From: Marinicella sediminis
GTDB taxonomy: Bacteria; Pseudomonadota; Gammaproteobacteria; Xanthomonadales; Marinicellaceae
DNA length: 64,000 bases
NCBI RefSeq assembly: GCF_002000055.1
Contig: NZ_MVBD01000005.1
Coordinates: 248,001-312,000 of the forward strand
Direction of reading: 5' to 3'
Shown: in pieces, positions 17,072-26,025 of the stretch
How positions within the stretch are numbered: the stretch's first letter is position 1
Layout: every line of letters begins with the position of its first letter
Position numbers and translations under genes: made by a program
The notes under the pieces: generated by a model
Database searches by the model: none
The model's input: the letters and a program-made list of their open reading frames with translations, nothing else
Told to the model about the DNA's origin: nothing

Positions 17072-17998
17072 ATGAAAAAAATAGCACTTGTTTTCCCTGG
17101 ACAGGGATCTCAATCGGTGGGCATGCTGGACGGTTTAACTGACTTTCCTGCGGTTCTCGATTGTGTAAAGACTGCCAATGATGTGTTGAATATTGACTTG
17201 TTGTCAATGATCAACAACGGGCCGGCAGAATCACTCAACCAAACCCAGTGGGCCCAGCCTGCATTGCTCGCTGTTTCGGTGGGTATTTATCAAACCATCA
17301 ATGCTCAGCAGAACATTGACGTGCCGGTGATGGCAGGCCATTCGCTTGGTGAATATTCGGCCTTGGTTTGTGCCGGGGCATTGAGCTTTGAAGCAGCCAT
17401 TGATTTGGTACATAAACGTGGATTGTATATGCAGGAAGCCGTTCCCGCAGGCAGCGGTGCCATGGCAGCTGTACTGGGGTTGGATGAGGCCAGGGTCAGT
17501 CAGGCGTGCCAAGATGCTGAGGGCAGTGTCAGTCCGGCCAATTACAATTCACCCGGACAGATTGTCATTGCTGGTGCTGCAGAGGCGGTAGAACAAGCCG
17601 GACAACTGTGTGTGGCTGCGGGTGCCAAAAAGGTCATGCCGCTGGCAGTCAGCGTGCCATCACATTGTGAACTGATGCGGCCTGCGGCTGAACAACTGGC
17701 TGTGGACCTGAAACAGATCAGGTGGCAAAAGCCTGCCTGCCAGATTTTACATAACGTAGATGTACAAAGTCATGATGAGGCCGAGGCGTTGCAGCAAGCG
17801 CTGGTGGCACAATTGTATTCACCTGTTAAGTGGACTCAGACCATGGAAGCCATGCAGTCCATGAGGATTGAAGCAGTGGCTGAATGTGGGCCAGGCAAAG
17901 TATTGTCCGGTTTGTTTAAAAGATTCGATCGTCAATTAACCGTCACACCTTTGCTGAACAGCAAAGGCATCATGCAAATTCTGGAGGGAACATCATGA
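17072..17998 (+). CDS. fabD: Malonyl-CoA:ACP transacylase
   Basis: Loads malonyl groups onto ACP for chain elongation. The 308-residue protein starts with the FPGQGSQSVGM oxyanion motif; the nucleophile Ser91 is in AGHSLGEYSALVCAG and the partner His is in SVPSHCELM. AECGPGKVLSGLFKR is the conserved C-terminal block. Its stop overlaps fabG's ATG by 4 bases (ATGA), implying translational coupling in the plsX-fabH-fabD-fabG run. Confidence 0.97.
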   Translation: MKKIALVFPGQGSQSVGMLDGLTDFPAVLDCVKTANDVLNIDLLSMINNGPAESLNQTQWAQPALLAVSVGIYQTINAQQNIDVPVMAGHSLGEYSALVCAGALSFEAAIDLVHKRGLYMQEAVPAGSGAMAAVLGLDEARVSQACQDAEGSVSPANYNSPGQIVIAGAAEAVEQAGQLCVAAGAKKVMPLAVSVPSHCELMRPAAEQLAVDLKQIRWQKPACQILHNVDVQSHDEAEALQQALVAQLYSPVKWTQTMEAMQSMRIEAVAECGPGKVLSGLFKRFDRQLTVTPLLNSKGIMQILEGTS

Positions 17999-18732
17999 GC
18001 ACAAAACAACAAATTGCCCTGGTGACAGGGGCCAGCCGGGGTATCGGCAAAGCCATCGCTAACTGTCTTTCAAAAGCCGGTTTTTTGGTTGCCGGAACAG
18101 CCACATCAACCGGTGGTGCAGCGGCCATCTCTGAATACCTGAAAGACACTGGTGGTTTGGGTCTGGTGTTGGATGTGGCAGATCAGGAAAGCATTGATGC
18201 CTGTTTGAAACAATTAAAAGAAACCATTGGGTTACCAACGGTGTTGGTAAACAATGCCGGGGTCACCAATGACAAATTATTGATGCGGATGAGTGTTGAG
18301 GACTGGGATCAGGTCATTAACACCAATCTGTCATCCATTTACAAAATGAGTAAAGCCTGTATCAGAGGCATGATGAAAGCCAAAACCGGGCGCATCATCA
18401 ACATTGGTTCAGTCATCGGCAGTATGGGTAACCCGGGGCAGAGTAACTATGCAGCAGCTAAAGCCGGCATGATTGGTTTCAGTAAATCGTTGGCCAGCGA
18501 AGTGGGTTCCAGGGGAATTACTGTCAATGTGGTTGCGCCAGGTTACATCCAGACGGACATGACCGATGAGTTGGATGAAGGTCAACGCAAGCAGTTACTT
18601 GAGCAGGTGCCATTGAAGCGGCTAGGACAACCCGAAGACATTGCCCAAACGGTGTTGTTTCTGGCCTCGGCTGCCGGGTCATACATCACCGGAGAAACCA
18701 TTCATGTGAATGGTGGGATGTACATGTCCTGA
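17995..18732 (+). CDS. fabG: 3-oxoacyl-ACP reductase
   Basis: NADPH-dependent reductase of the elongation cycle, 245 residues, short-chain dehydrogenase fold. TGASRGIGKAIA is the nucleotide-binding motif, NNAGVTND follows, and the Ser-Tyr-Lys triad is in INIGSVIGSMG and GQSNYAAAKAGMIGFSK. VNGGMYMS is the C-terminal end, close to that of E. coli FabG. It overlaps fabD and is followed by a 139-base gap before acpP. Confidence 0.97.
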   Translation: MSTKQQIALVTGASRGIGKAIANCLSKAGFLVAGTATSTGGAAAISEYLKDTGGLGLVLDVADQESIDACLKQLKETIGLPTVLVNNAGVTNDKLLMRMSVEDWDQVINTNLSSIYKMSKACIRGMMKAKTGRIINIGSVIGSMGNPGQSNYAAAKAGMIGFSKSLASEVGSRGITVNVVAPGYIQTDMTDELDEGQRKQLLEQVPLKRLGQPEDIAQTVLFLASAAGSYITGETIHVNGGMYMS

Positions 18733-18871
18733 TGTGCTGAGGCTTAATCATACAGACGTTTGAAACAAATTGCGGGTGATTCCTTGAATATCCCGACCCC
18801 ACCACTATTTAGGGGTGGAATATTTTATAAACCTTGCATACAATATGCTTTTTTACATAGGTAAACACTAA

Positions 18872-19111
18872 ATGAGTGACGTAGAAAATAAAGTCAAAGA
18901 AATCGTGATTGAACAGTTGGATTTGGATGTGGAAGTATCTGAACTGAATAACTCTTCATCTTTTGTTGATGATCTGGGAGCTGATTCACTGGACACTGTG
19001 GAGCTGGTTATGGCTCTGGAAGAAGAGTTCGAGTGTGAAATTCCTGAAGAAGATGCAGAGAAAATCACCACAGTTCAACAAGCCATTGATTACGTGACAG
19101 AAAACGCCTGA
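18872..19111 (+). CDS. acpP: Acyl carrier protein
   Basis: A 79-residue, very acidic carrier protein. Ser39 in [18 protein letters not shown] is the site for the 4'-phosphopantetheine arm; the rest is the usual four-helix ACP with two extra residues in the first loop. The gap upstream contains a possible TACAAT -10 (18839-18844) although its -35 is weak, and a strong terminator lies directly downstream, so acpP probably makes an abundant short message as well as being in the operon. Confidence 0.97.
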   Translation: MSDVENKVKEIVIEQLDLDVEVSELNNSSSFVDDLGADSLDTVELVMALEEEFECEIPEEDAEKITTVQQAIDYVTENA

Positions 19112-19136
19112 TCATTTTTTGCTGAATGAATTCATT

Positions 19137-19166
19137 AAAAAGCTGCGATTGATTCGTGGCTTTTTG
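19137..19166 (+). terminator. Terminator after acpP
   Basis: AAAAAGCTGCGA (19137-19148) and TCGTGGCTTTTT (19154-19165) pair over 12 positions with two G-T pairs around a 5-base loop and end in five T residues. It separates acpP from fabF; read-through is needed for co-expression unless fabF has its own promoter. Confidence 0.75.
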
Positions 19167-19208
19167 AGTTTTAAGGGTTCGAATTGAATCCGCAGAACGG
19201 GGACACAC

Positions 19209-20459
19209 ATGAATAAACGCAGGGTCGTTGTAACTGGCATGGGAATCATTTCGCCAGTTGGAAACACACTCAAACAAGCTTGGGACAACATCGTGAACGG
19301 AAACAGCGGTATTGCACCCATAACACACTTTGATACCAGTGATTTTACGGCAAAAATAGCCGGTGAAATCAAGAACTTTGATGTCAAAGACTACCTATCA
19401 CCTAAAGAATCAAAAAAAATGGATCCGTTCATACATTACGCCATGGCTGCCGGCCAGGATGCAATGAATGATTCAGGACTTGAGGTGACTGCTGAAAATG
19501 CCGAGCGGATCGGGGTGTATGTAGGAGCTGGTATTGGAGGGATTCTGGGTATCCAGAACACCACAGAGACCTGGTTGGAAAAAGGGCCAAGGCGGATTTC
19601 ACCATTTTTCATTCCAAGCACCATCATCAATATGGCATCTGGACATCTGAGTATTAAATATGGTTTGAAAGGCCCCAATCTGGCAATGGTTTCGGCATGT
19701 AGTTCTGCGACTCACAGCATTGGTATGGCTTATCGTTCAATCGTTTATGGTGATGCTGATGTCATGCTTTGTGGTGGAGCAGAATATGCCTCTACTCCGA
19801 TTGCCATTGGTGGGTTTTCACAATCCAAAGCCTTGTCTACCCGCAATGAAGACCCGGCCGGAGCATCACGGCCATGGGATATGGAGCGTGATGGTTTTGT
19901 TCTGGGTGACGGTGCTGGTGTTATGGTCATTGAAGAATATGAACACGCGGTTAAAAGGGGGGCCAGAATTTATGCAGAACTGTCTGGTTTTGGCATGAGT
20001 TCAGATGCCCACCACATGACATCGCCATCGCCTGGTGGAGAAGGCGCTGCCCGTTGCATGGTCAATGCAATCAATGATTCAGGCTTTAACAGCGATGAGT
20101 TTAATTATGTCAATGCCCATGGAACATCAACACCACAGGGTGACAAAGGCGAGAGCGATGCGGTGAAAGTGGCTTTTGGTGATCATGCCCGTCAGATGGC
20201 GGTTTCATCAACCAAATCAATGACAGGACACTTGTTGGGGGCCGCCGGTGGCATTGAGGCTATTTTCAGTGTTATGGCCATCAATGATCAAATCCTGCCG
20301 CCAACCATCAACCTCAGTAATCCTGATCCGGAATGTGACCTTGATTATGTTCCGAACACGGCACGTGATGCCCAGGTTGATGTGGTTATGTCCAATTCTT
20401 TTGGCTTTGGTGGTACCAATGGTTCATTGGTGTTTAACCATTTAAAAGCCAGGTCCTGA
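19209..20459 (+). CDS. fabF: 3-oxoacyl-ACP synthase II (KAS II)
   Basis: Condensing enzyme for elongation and temperature-dependent unsaturated chain length, 416 residues. The Cys-His-His triad is visible: Cys164 in [10 protein letters not shown], His304 in [16 protein letters not shown] and His341 in [24 protein letters not shown] segment and [10 protein letters not shown] near the C-terminus are typical of FabF. The next gene, pabB, begins about 10 bases after the stop. Confidence 0.97.
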   Translation: MNKRRVVVTGMGIISPVGNTLKQAWDNIVNGNSGIAPITHFDTSDFTAKIAGEIKNFDVKDYLSPKESKKMDPFIHYAMAAGQDAMNDSGLEVTAENAERIGVYVGAGIGGILGIQNTTETWLEKGPRRISPFFIPSTIINMASGHLSIKYGLKGPNLAMVSACSSATHSIGMAYRSIVYGDADVMLCGGAEYASTPIAIGGFSQSKALSTRNEDPAGASRPWDMERDGFVLGDGAGVMVIEEYEHAVKRGARIYAELSGFGMSSDAHHMTSPSPGGEGAARCMVNAINDSGFNSDEFNYVNAHGTSTPQGDKGESDAVKVAFGDHARQMAVSSTKSMTGHLLGAAGGIEAIFSVMAINDQILPPTINLSNPDPECDLDYVPNTARDAQVDVVMSNSFGFGGTNGSLVFNHLKARS

Positions 20460-20469
20460 GCATCTGCAT

Positions 20470-21774
20470 TTGATAGAGCAAAAACTCACTGAAAAACCCG
20501 ACTTTCTGGCCCTTGCGGCCGAGCAGCCGGGTTTTTTTCCGGCCTTGCTGGAAAGTCAGTCATACCAGGCCAGTATTGGGCAGTTTGATGTGTTGTTTGC
20601 TGCTCCTGATGTTGAGTTGGTGGCCTTTGATCATGAACAGTTTCAGCACTTGCTGGAAACGATCAACTGTCAACCCAATGAGCAGCGTTCGCTGTTGCCT
20701 TTTCAATCGGGGTGGTTGGTTTATTTTTCATATGAATCGGCCTATCTGATGGAGCCGAAACTGGCTCATTTGATACAACCTTCCAAGGAACCGCTGGCCA
20801 TTGCCATTCATTGTCAGGGAGCCCTGGTGTATGACCGCAAGAATCAGCAAACCTGGGTTTGTGGTGCATCTGAACAGGCCGTGACTGAAATTTTGTCCCG
20901 CTGTCAGTATGATCCTCAATGGTTGCCAGGCGCTGTGTCGATTGAAGATTGGTACGAAGAACCCGGACAACAGTTTACCGCTGCAGTGGAGCAGGCCAAA
21001 GCACTGATTGTTTCGGGTGATATCTATCAGGCTAATTTATCAAGGCAGTACACGTGCCGACTGCAAGAGGGTACCGCTGCTGTTGATGTGATGGCGCGTC
21101 TTAAACAGGCCAATCCGGCACCCTTTGCGGCTTTTCTACAAGTCAATGATTTTGCGGTGGTCAGCAGTTCTCCAGAGCGGTTACTGGGTATCAGTGAAGG
21201 GTGGGTTGAAACCCGGCCGATTGCCGGAACCCGGCCACGCGGTACTGATGAGCAGACTGACCAGGCGCTGATTGAAGAACTGATCAATACCCCCAAAGAA
21301 CAGGCCGAACACATCATGTTGATTGATTTGGAGCGTAATGATGTTGGCAAAGTGTGTCAGATTGGCACCGTTGAGGTGGATGAGTTGATGGTCATTGAGT
21401 CTTACCAGCATGTCCATCACATAGTTTCCAATGTCAAAGGCAAGCTGTTGCCGGACGTGTCTGTGGTTGATGTCATTCGGGCCTTGTTTCCAGGTGGTAC
21501 CATCACTGGTTGCCCTAAAATACGTTGTATGCAGGTTATCCATGACATCGAATCGAGACCAAGGGGTTGTTATACTGGCAGCATGGGTTACATCAATCAC
21601 AATGGTCAGGTTGACCTGAATATCCTGATCAGGACAGTAGAAATCAATGGGCGGCAATTGACATTCAATGCCGGAGCCGGGATTGTGTATGATTCTCAGG
21701 CAGCGGCTGAGCTGACTGAAACCAGGCACAAAGCCCAGGGCATGATTCGGGCCCTCGAAATGGACGCCATATGA
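20470..21774 (+). CDS. pabB: Aminodeoxychorismate synthase component I (PabB-like)
   Basis: Chorismate-using enzyme of p-aminobenzoate/folate synthesis, 434 residues. It has GDIYQANLSRQY, SSSPERLLGIS, EHIMLIDLERNDVGKVC and FPGGTITGCPKIRCMQ, all normal for the chorismate-utilising family. The key strand reads RPIAGTRPRG rather than the PIKGT of E. coli PabB, in which the lysine attacks chorismate; PIAGT is the wording of anthranilate synthase TrpE. Gene context (pabC next, ATGA overlap) argues for a PabB role, but TrpE-like activity is possible. No ATG is available near the start: TTG at 20470 is chosen, and its ribosome binding site is weak. Confidence 0.83.
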   Translation: MIEQKLTEKPDFLALAAEQPGFFPALLESQSYQASIGQFDVLFAAPDVELVAFDHEQFQHLLETINCQPNEQRSLLPFQSGWLVYFSYESAYLMEPKLAHLIQPSKEPLAIAIHCQGALVYDRKNQQTWVCGASEQAVTEILSRCQYDPQWLPGAVSIEDWYEEPGQQFTAAVEQAKALIVSGDIYQANLSRQYTCRLQEGTAAVDVMARLKQANPAPFAAFLQVNDFAVVSSSPERLLGISEGWVETRPIAGTRPRGTDEQTDQALIEELINTPKEQAEHIMLIDLERNDVGKVCQIGTVEVDELMVIESYQHVHHIVSNVKGKLLPDVSVVDVIRALFPGGTITGCPKIRCMQVIHDIESRPRGCYTGSMGYINHNGQVDLNILIRTVEINGRQLTFNAGAGIVYDSQAAAELTETRHKAQGMIRALEMDAI

Positions 21775-22568
21775 TTTTGGGTGCGTCTTTTGCGACCTCT
21801 GATCCGGAGCAGTGGCTTAACCGGGCATTGTTTTATGGCGATGGGATATTTGAAACCATGCGTTTTGCTGGCGGACAAATTCCTTTATTCAAATGGCATC
21901 AACAACGGATGAATGGCGGCCTTGAACGGTTGCACTTGGATCAACCTGACTGGCCGGCGATTATCACGGTCATCGGTCAGATGCCAAAGGAACTGGTATC
22001 ATCTGCGGTTATCAAATTGGTGGTGTTCAGAAAAACCCAGCACAGGGGTTATCAGCCAGCTACCCAAATGTCAGAATGGTTGTTGCTGGCCGAACCTTTT
22101 GCCCCTGATCAGAAAACGACGTACACACTTGGTGTGGCCACTGGACGCCTGGCTGATCAGCCAATGCTGGCAGGTATGAAACACCTCAACCGGCTGGAAC
22201 AGGTAATGGTGGCTGATGAGTTGAATGACCAGGATGTGGATGATTTATTGGTCTTGAATCAGCAGGGTAACGTGATCGAAACAACCAGGCAGAACCTTGT
22301 GGTGGTAAAAGATGGTCAGTTACTGACTCCTGATTTGTCTTTGTGCGGGGTCAGGGGTGTGGCTTTGGAGTGGTTAAAATCACAGTATAATGTCAGGGAA
22401 ACATCCTTTGAAATCAATGATATGCTGCGGTTTGATGAGGTTTTACTTGGCAATTCATTGCATGGTTTCAGACCAGTCAGCCAAATCAAAGGCCTGGATT
22501 CAATTGGCACAGCCCGACAGGTTCACGGTAAAATAAGCGATTTGTGGAATCGTCTGTTCAAAGCATGA
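21771..22568 (+). CDS. pabC: Aminodeoxychorismate lyase
   Basis: PLP-dependent class IV aminotransferase-fold enzyme that splits aminodeoxychorismate into p-aminobenzoate and pyruvate. The 265-residue protein has the FYGDGIFETMR N-terminal block, MKHLNRLEQVM with the PLP-binding lysine, and the phosphate-binding VIETTRQNLVVV and DEVLLGNSLHGFRPV stretches of this branch. D-amino acid and branched-chain aminotransferases share the fold; position after pabB supports PabC. Overlaps pabB and mltG by 4 bases each. Confidence 0.92.
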   Translation: MILGASFATSDPEQWLNRALFYGDGIFETMRFAGGQIPLFKWHQQRMNGGLERLHLDQPDWPAIITVIGQMPKELVSSAVIKLVVFRKTQHRGYQPATQMSEWLLLAEPFAPDQKTTYTLGVATGRLADQPMLAGMKHLNRLEQVMVADELNDQDVDDLLVLNQQGNVIETTRQNLVVVKDGQLLTPDLSLCGVRGVALEWLKSQYNVRETSFEINDMLRFDEVLLGNSLHGFRPVSQIKGLDSIGTARQVHGKISDLWNRLFKA

Positions 22569-23566
22569 AGAAAACACTGTTGTTGCTATTGTTATTGATG
22601 CTGCTGGTTGGGGCTGGCTTTGTGGGCTGGCATTACAAAGCTTACCGGGATTTTTTGAATCAACCGGTATTTGTCACGTATCCTGTGGTGTTGGAGATTG
22701 ACAAAGGGACTTCTTACGGTCATTTTGTACAGATGGTTAAAAGTCAACAAGGACAGGGTGAACTTATTTACTGGAAACTACTGGCCAGGCTCAATGACGT
22801 GCAGCACAAAATCAAGGCTGGGGAATTTGAAATCAGTCAGGCCATGACTCCCCTTGAATTGATTGATTACATTGACGGCAATCAGGTCAAAACATATGCC
22901 ATCACACTGGTTGAAGGACATAACTGGAAACAAATCAGAGCCCAATTAAAATCGAGTGATATCAGGCAAGTGGCGTCTGACATGACAGAAGAGCAATTGA
23001 TCAATTGGCTGGGAATCGAAGCCGGTCATCTGGAAGGGCAGTTTCTACCAGAGACTTATCAATATACCCGGGACGAATCCGATCTGGATGTGCTGGTCAG
23101 GGCCCATCAGGCGATGAAACAAGTGCTTAACGATGCCTGGTCAGGAAGGGTTGATGGGTTATTGCTGAAGTCTCCATATGAACTCTTGATTCTGGCATCA
23201 ATCATTGAAAAAGAAACCGCGGTGAGCACTGAGCGCAACATCATTTCCGGGGTTTTTCACCGACGGCTGAAGCAAGGCATGAAGCTACAAACCGATCCCA
23301 CCGTCATTTATGGAGTAGGCGACGCCTATGCAGGAGACATCACCCGTCAGCATCTGGTCACAGATACGCCATATAACACCTACACCCGCAAGGGATTGAC
23401 TCCGACACCCATCGCCATGCCAGGAGCTGCTTCCATCAGGGCGGCGGCACACCCCAATGAGGGTAAAGAGTTGTATTTTGTGGCCAACAATCAGGGTGGT
23501 CACACTTTCAGTGAGACCTATGAACAACACCAACAGGCAGTCGCTGCCTATCTCAGGGGGAACTGA
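22565..23566 (+). CDS. mltG: Endolytic murein transglycosylase MltG (YceG)
   Basis: Inner-membrane enzyme that cuts nascent peptidoglycan and is thought to set glycan chain length. Residues 1-22 are a single membrane anchor (LLLLLLLMLLVGAGFVGW); the periplasmic domain carries LEGQFLPETYQY, and SIIEKETAV with the catalytic Glu, then GRLKQGMKLQTDPTVIYG-like text and GLTPTPIAMPGAASI. The ATG at 22565 overlaps the pabC stop (ATGA), so I chose it over an in-frame GTG 21 bases earlier. The pabC-mltG-tmk-holB order is conserved in gammaproteobacteria. Confidence 0.95.
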   Translation: MKKTLLLLLLLMLLVGAGFVGWHYKAYRDFLNQPVFVTYPVVLEIDKGTSYGHFVQMVKSQQGQGELIYWKLLARLNDVQHKIKAGEFEISQAMTPLELIDYIDGNQVKTYAITLVEGHNWKQIRAQLKSSDIRQVASDMTEEQLINWLGIEAGHLEGQFLPETYQYTRDESDLDVLVRAHQAMKQVLNDAWSGRVDGLLLKSPYELLILASIIEKETAVSTERNIISGVFHRRLKQGMKLQTDPTVIYGVGDAYAGDITRQHLVTDTPYNTYTRKGLTPTPIAMPGAASIRAAAHPNEGKELYFVANNQGGHTFSETYEQHQQAVAAYLRGN

Positions 23567-24198
23567 TGACTGACAAAGGACGATTCATCAGCCTTGAGGG
23601 TTCGGAAGGGGCGGGTAAAAGCACCGCCATGAATGCCATTGCTTCGGTCCTGGATGACTGGGGAATTGATTTCATAAAAACCCGGGAGCCGGGTGGTGAA
23701 GCCAATGCTGAACGGATCCGCGAGTTGTTGTTACACAGTGAGCACCTGGATGACAACACAGAGCTGTTGTTGATGTTTGCAGCGCGCAATGAGCATCTGG
23801 TGAAAACCATCCGACCAGCCCTGGAAAAAGGGATTTGGGTGGTGTCAGACCGTTTTGTTGATGCCAGTTTTGCATACCAGGGATTTGGCCGGAACATTGC
23901 CTGGTCAACCATCGAATATTTAGAGGATTGGGTTGTTGCTGACACCAGGCCGGATTTGACGGTCTACCTGGATGTGGATCCCCTGACAGGGCTTAAACGT
24001 GCTGCCAGGCGATCAGCCAAAGACCGGATTGAAAAGGAAAGTATTCATTTTTTCAATAACATACGGAAAGGTTATTGGCAAAGACTTGAACAAAATCCTC
24101 AGCGAATCAAGCGGGTTGATGCCAATCAGGACATACAACAGGTCACGACTGATGTCATGAATGTTCTCAACACTTACCGGGAGCAACTACAATCATGA
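23566..24198 (+). CDS. tmk: Thymidylate kinase
   Basis: Phosphorylates dTMP to dTDP with ATP. The 210-residue protein has the Walker A motif LEGSEGAGKSTAM at the N-terminus, KTREPGGEANAERIR, SDRFVDASFAYQGFGR with the DR motif, and a LID arginine cluster RAARRSAKDRIEKE. It begins at the base shared with the mltG stop (TGATG) and ends with a 4-base overlap with holB. Confidence 0.96.
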   Translation: MTDKGRFISLEGSEGAGKSTAMNAIASVLDDWGIDFIKTREPGGEANAERIRELLLHSEHLDDNTELLLMFAARNEHLVKTIRPALEKGIWVVSDRFVDASFAYQGFGRNIAWSTIEYLEDWVVADTRPDLTVYLDVDPLTGLKRAARRSAKDRIEKESIHFFNNIRKGYWQRLEQNPQRIKRVDANQDIQQVTTDVMNVLNTYREQLQS

Positions 24199-25169
24199 AT
24201 CTGTTTTGGCTGACCAAACATCAACAGCAATGGCAGGCGTCGATCAAGACAGATCACAAGCCTCAGGCGGTCATCATCAGCGGTCATCAAGGGGTTGGCA
24301 AAAAATCACTGCTGGATTTGTTGCTGGCTGATTTATTGTGTGGCGCACAGCAGCCAGCCTGTGGCGCATGCCAGAATTGTCGGTTATTCCAACTCGGCTC
24401 TCATCCTGACATCAAAAAGCTGGTGCCGGACAAAAACCTGATTAAAGTCAGTATGGTCAGAGAAGTGACGCAATTTTTCACCTCAACTCCACACTGTTCA
24501 GCGCACAAAGTGGCCATCATTGAAGAAGCTCATCTGATGAATAAGGCTGCGGCCAATGCACTGCTGAAAATCCTGGAGGAGCCACCTGGCAGTGGCATGC
24601 TGTTCCTGATCACCAACCATAAACAAAGCCTGATGCCCACCATCCGCAGCCGGTGCGTGGAACTGGCGGTTCATTTGACTCCTGATGAGGAGCTCAGGTT
24701 GCCAGATTGGCTGAGTGAACAAGGTGATTGGCAGGTTGACCAGATTGTGGATGCCCTGCAGTTGAGCGATCATCACCCCTTGTCGGCTTTACAGATTTTG
24801 CAGGATGAACAGCTGGATTTGGTCAATGAACATCTGGATTTGATTCTCCAGGTGCTGAGCGGACAGGCTTCTGTGTCTGCAGTAGCCAGGCAGTTGAGTG
24901 AGTTGGAAGACCTGCAATTCTGGCAACACTTGCAGCGATATTTTTTGGGGCTCATCAAAAGTCTGTTAAACCCTCGGATACCAGAAATCAATGCGGCTCA
25001 TCCATTAAATCAGTTCATGAAGAAAGCCCCGAAAGTGGTTCATATTCTTATTGAATTAAATGATTTAATACAGATGATTATGGTAAACTTAAATACTCAA
25101 ATAAAGAAACAATTGCTGATTGAGTCAGTATTGATTGAAATCAAAAAGCCATTCAATGGTGGGAGGTAA
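24195..25169 (+). CDS. holB: DNA polymerase III subunit delta'
   Basis: Clamp-loader subunit, 324 residues. Seen are a P-loop-like GHQGVGKKSLLDLL, a zinc-binding cluster CGAQQPACGACQNC, the EEAHLMNKAAANALLKILEEPP block shared with gamma/tau and the sensor SRC in TIRSRCVEL. The C-terminal oligomerisation domain is less conserved. It sits between tmk and pilZ as in Pseudomonas and E. coli relatives and overlaps tmk by 4 bases. Confidence 0.94.
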   Translation: MNLFWLTKHQQQWQASIKTDHKPQAVIISGHQGVGKKSLLDLLLADLLCGAQQPACGACQNCRLFQLGSHPDIKKLVPDKNLIKVSMVREVTQFFTSTPHCSAHKVAIIEEAHLMNKAAANALLKILEEPPGSGMLFLITNHKQSLMPTIRSRCVELAVHLTPDEELRLPDWLSEQGDWQVDQIVDALQLSDHHPLSALQILQDEQLDLVNEHLDLILQVLSGQASVSAVARQLSELEDLQFWQHLQRYFLGLIKSLLNPRIPEINAAHPLNQFMKKAPKVVHILIELNDLIQMIMVNLNTQIKKQLLIESVLIEIKKPFNGGR

Positions 25170-25171
25170 TC

Positions 25172-25528
25172 ATGGCATTTGCGGGAAACATGGCCAAAAA
25201 GGGGATATTGTCCCTCAATATACAAGGTGCTGCAGAATTGCATCAGTGTTTCATGCCTTATGTTGCCAACGGCGGCTTATTCATCAAAACCACCAATAAA
25301 TACAAACTGGGTGATGATGTGTTTTTGATCTTGACGCTGGATGATGATGAGCGAATGCCCATTACTGGTAAAGTCATTTGGATTACGCCCAAAGGTTCTC
25401 AAGGAGGACGCATGCAGGGTATTGGTGTACAACTCAGCGACAACGCTGACATGGAAGTGGTTAAAACCAAAATCCAAAGTATTCTGGCTCCGTATTCCGG
25501 TGACGACATTCCTACTTTTACCATGTAA
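25172..25528 (+). CDS. pilZ: Type IV pilus assembly protein PilZ
   Basis: A 118-residue single PilZ domain. It matches the PilZ of type IV pilus assembly, with GGLFIKTTNKYKLGDDVFL, LPITGKVIWITPKG-like text (here MPITGKVIWITPKG) and GIGVQLSDNADMEVVK. The RxxxR loop required for cyclic-di-GMP binding is not present, as in the pilus-assembly type, which acts through PilB/FimX rather than binding the nucleotide. The next two genes include a GGDEF-EAL protein, an arrangement that recalls PilZ-FimX partnership. Confidence 0.9.
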   Translation: MAFAGNMAKKGILSLNIQGAAELHQCFMPYVANGGLFIKTTNKYKLGDDVFLILTLDDDERMPITGKVIWITPKGSQGGRMQGIGVQLSDNADMEVVKTKIQSILAPYSGDDIPTFTM

Positions 25529-25530
25529 TA

Positions 25531-26025
25531 ATGAGTGAATTTCTCAGCAGTCATGAATTGCTCAATCTGGAAGAAGAGCTGCGCGTTGCTAACCAACTGC
25601 TTTACGTGGAAAAAAAGTCCAATGAAGGGGTGGCTAAAAGCTTCAAGTCTTTGTCTCTGAGAACCGGTTGGGCTACCTATTTATGGTCAGATGGCGAAGG
25701 GTTGTTGAATCTTAAAAGCTCAGAACCGGCGGCCCCTAAAACAGATCAGTTTGACCTGGCCATCAAGTTTGCCCTGGCCAGAAAACATTTTTCAGTGTTT
25801 GTGTTTCCCATCAATACCAAAGAAGCCTGGTTGCAGGCCAAATTGTTTTTTTCGACCAATCAGCCTGATTTATCAGGGGTGGTCAAATGCCTGTTTATTT
25901 TGCCGGTCGGCAAAGATCATCCGTTTTTTCTGAGACATGGCAAAGCCATTCAGTTGAATATGGGCCTGGATGGAAATTATGTGTTGCGCGATGGACAATG
26001 GGTGAGTGCCAATGAGCTTCCATGA
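25531..26025 (+). CDS. Protein of unknown function between pilZ and a GGDEF-EAL gene
   Basis: A 164-residue cytoplasmic protein that I do not recognise: no signal peptide, no transmembrane segment, N-terminal heptad-like helix (LLNLEEELRVANQLLYVE), then mixed alpha/beta with a hydrophobic FSVFVFPINTKEA strand. It starts 2 bases after the pilZ stop and its 3' end overlaps the following GGDEF-EAL gene by 14 bases, so translation is probably coupled with both. A role with the pilus or cyclic-di-GMP protein is inferred only from position. Confidence 0.6.
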   Translation: MSEFLSSHELLNLEEELRVANQLLYVEKKSNEGVAKSFKSLSLRTGWATYLWSDGEGLLNLKSSEPAAPKTDQFDLAIKFALARKHFSVFVFPINTKEAWLQAKLFFSTNQPDLSGVVKCLFILPVGKDHPFFLRHGKAIQLNMGLDGNYVLRDGQWVSANELP

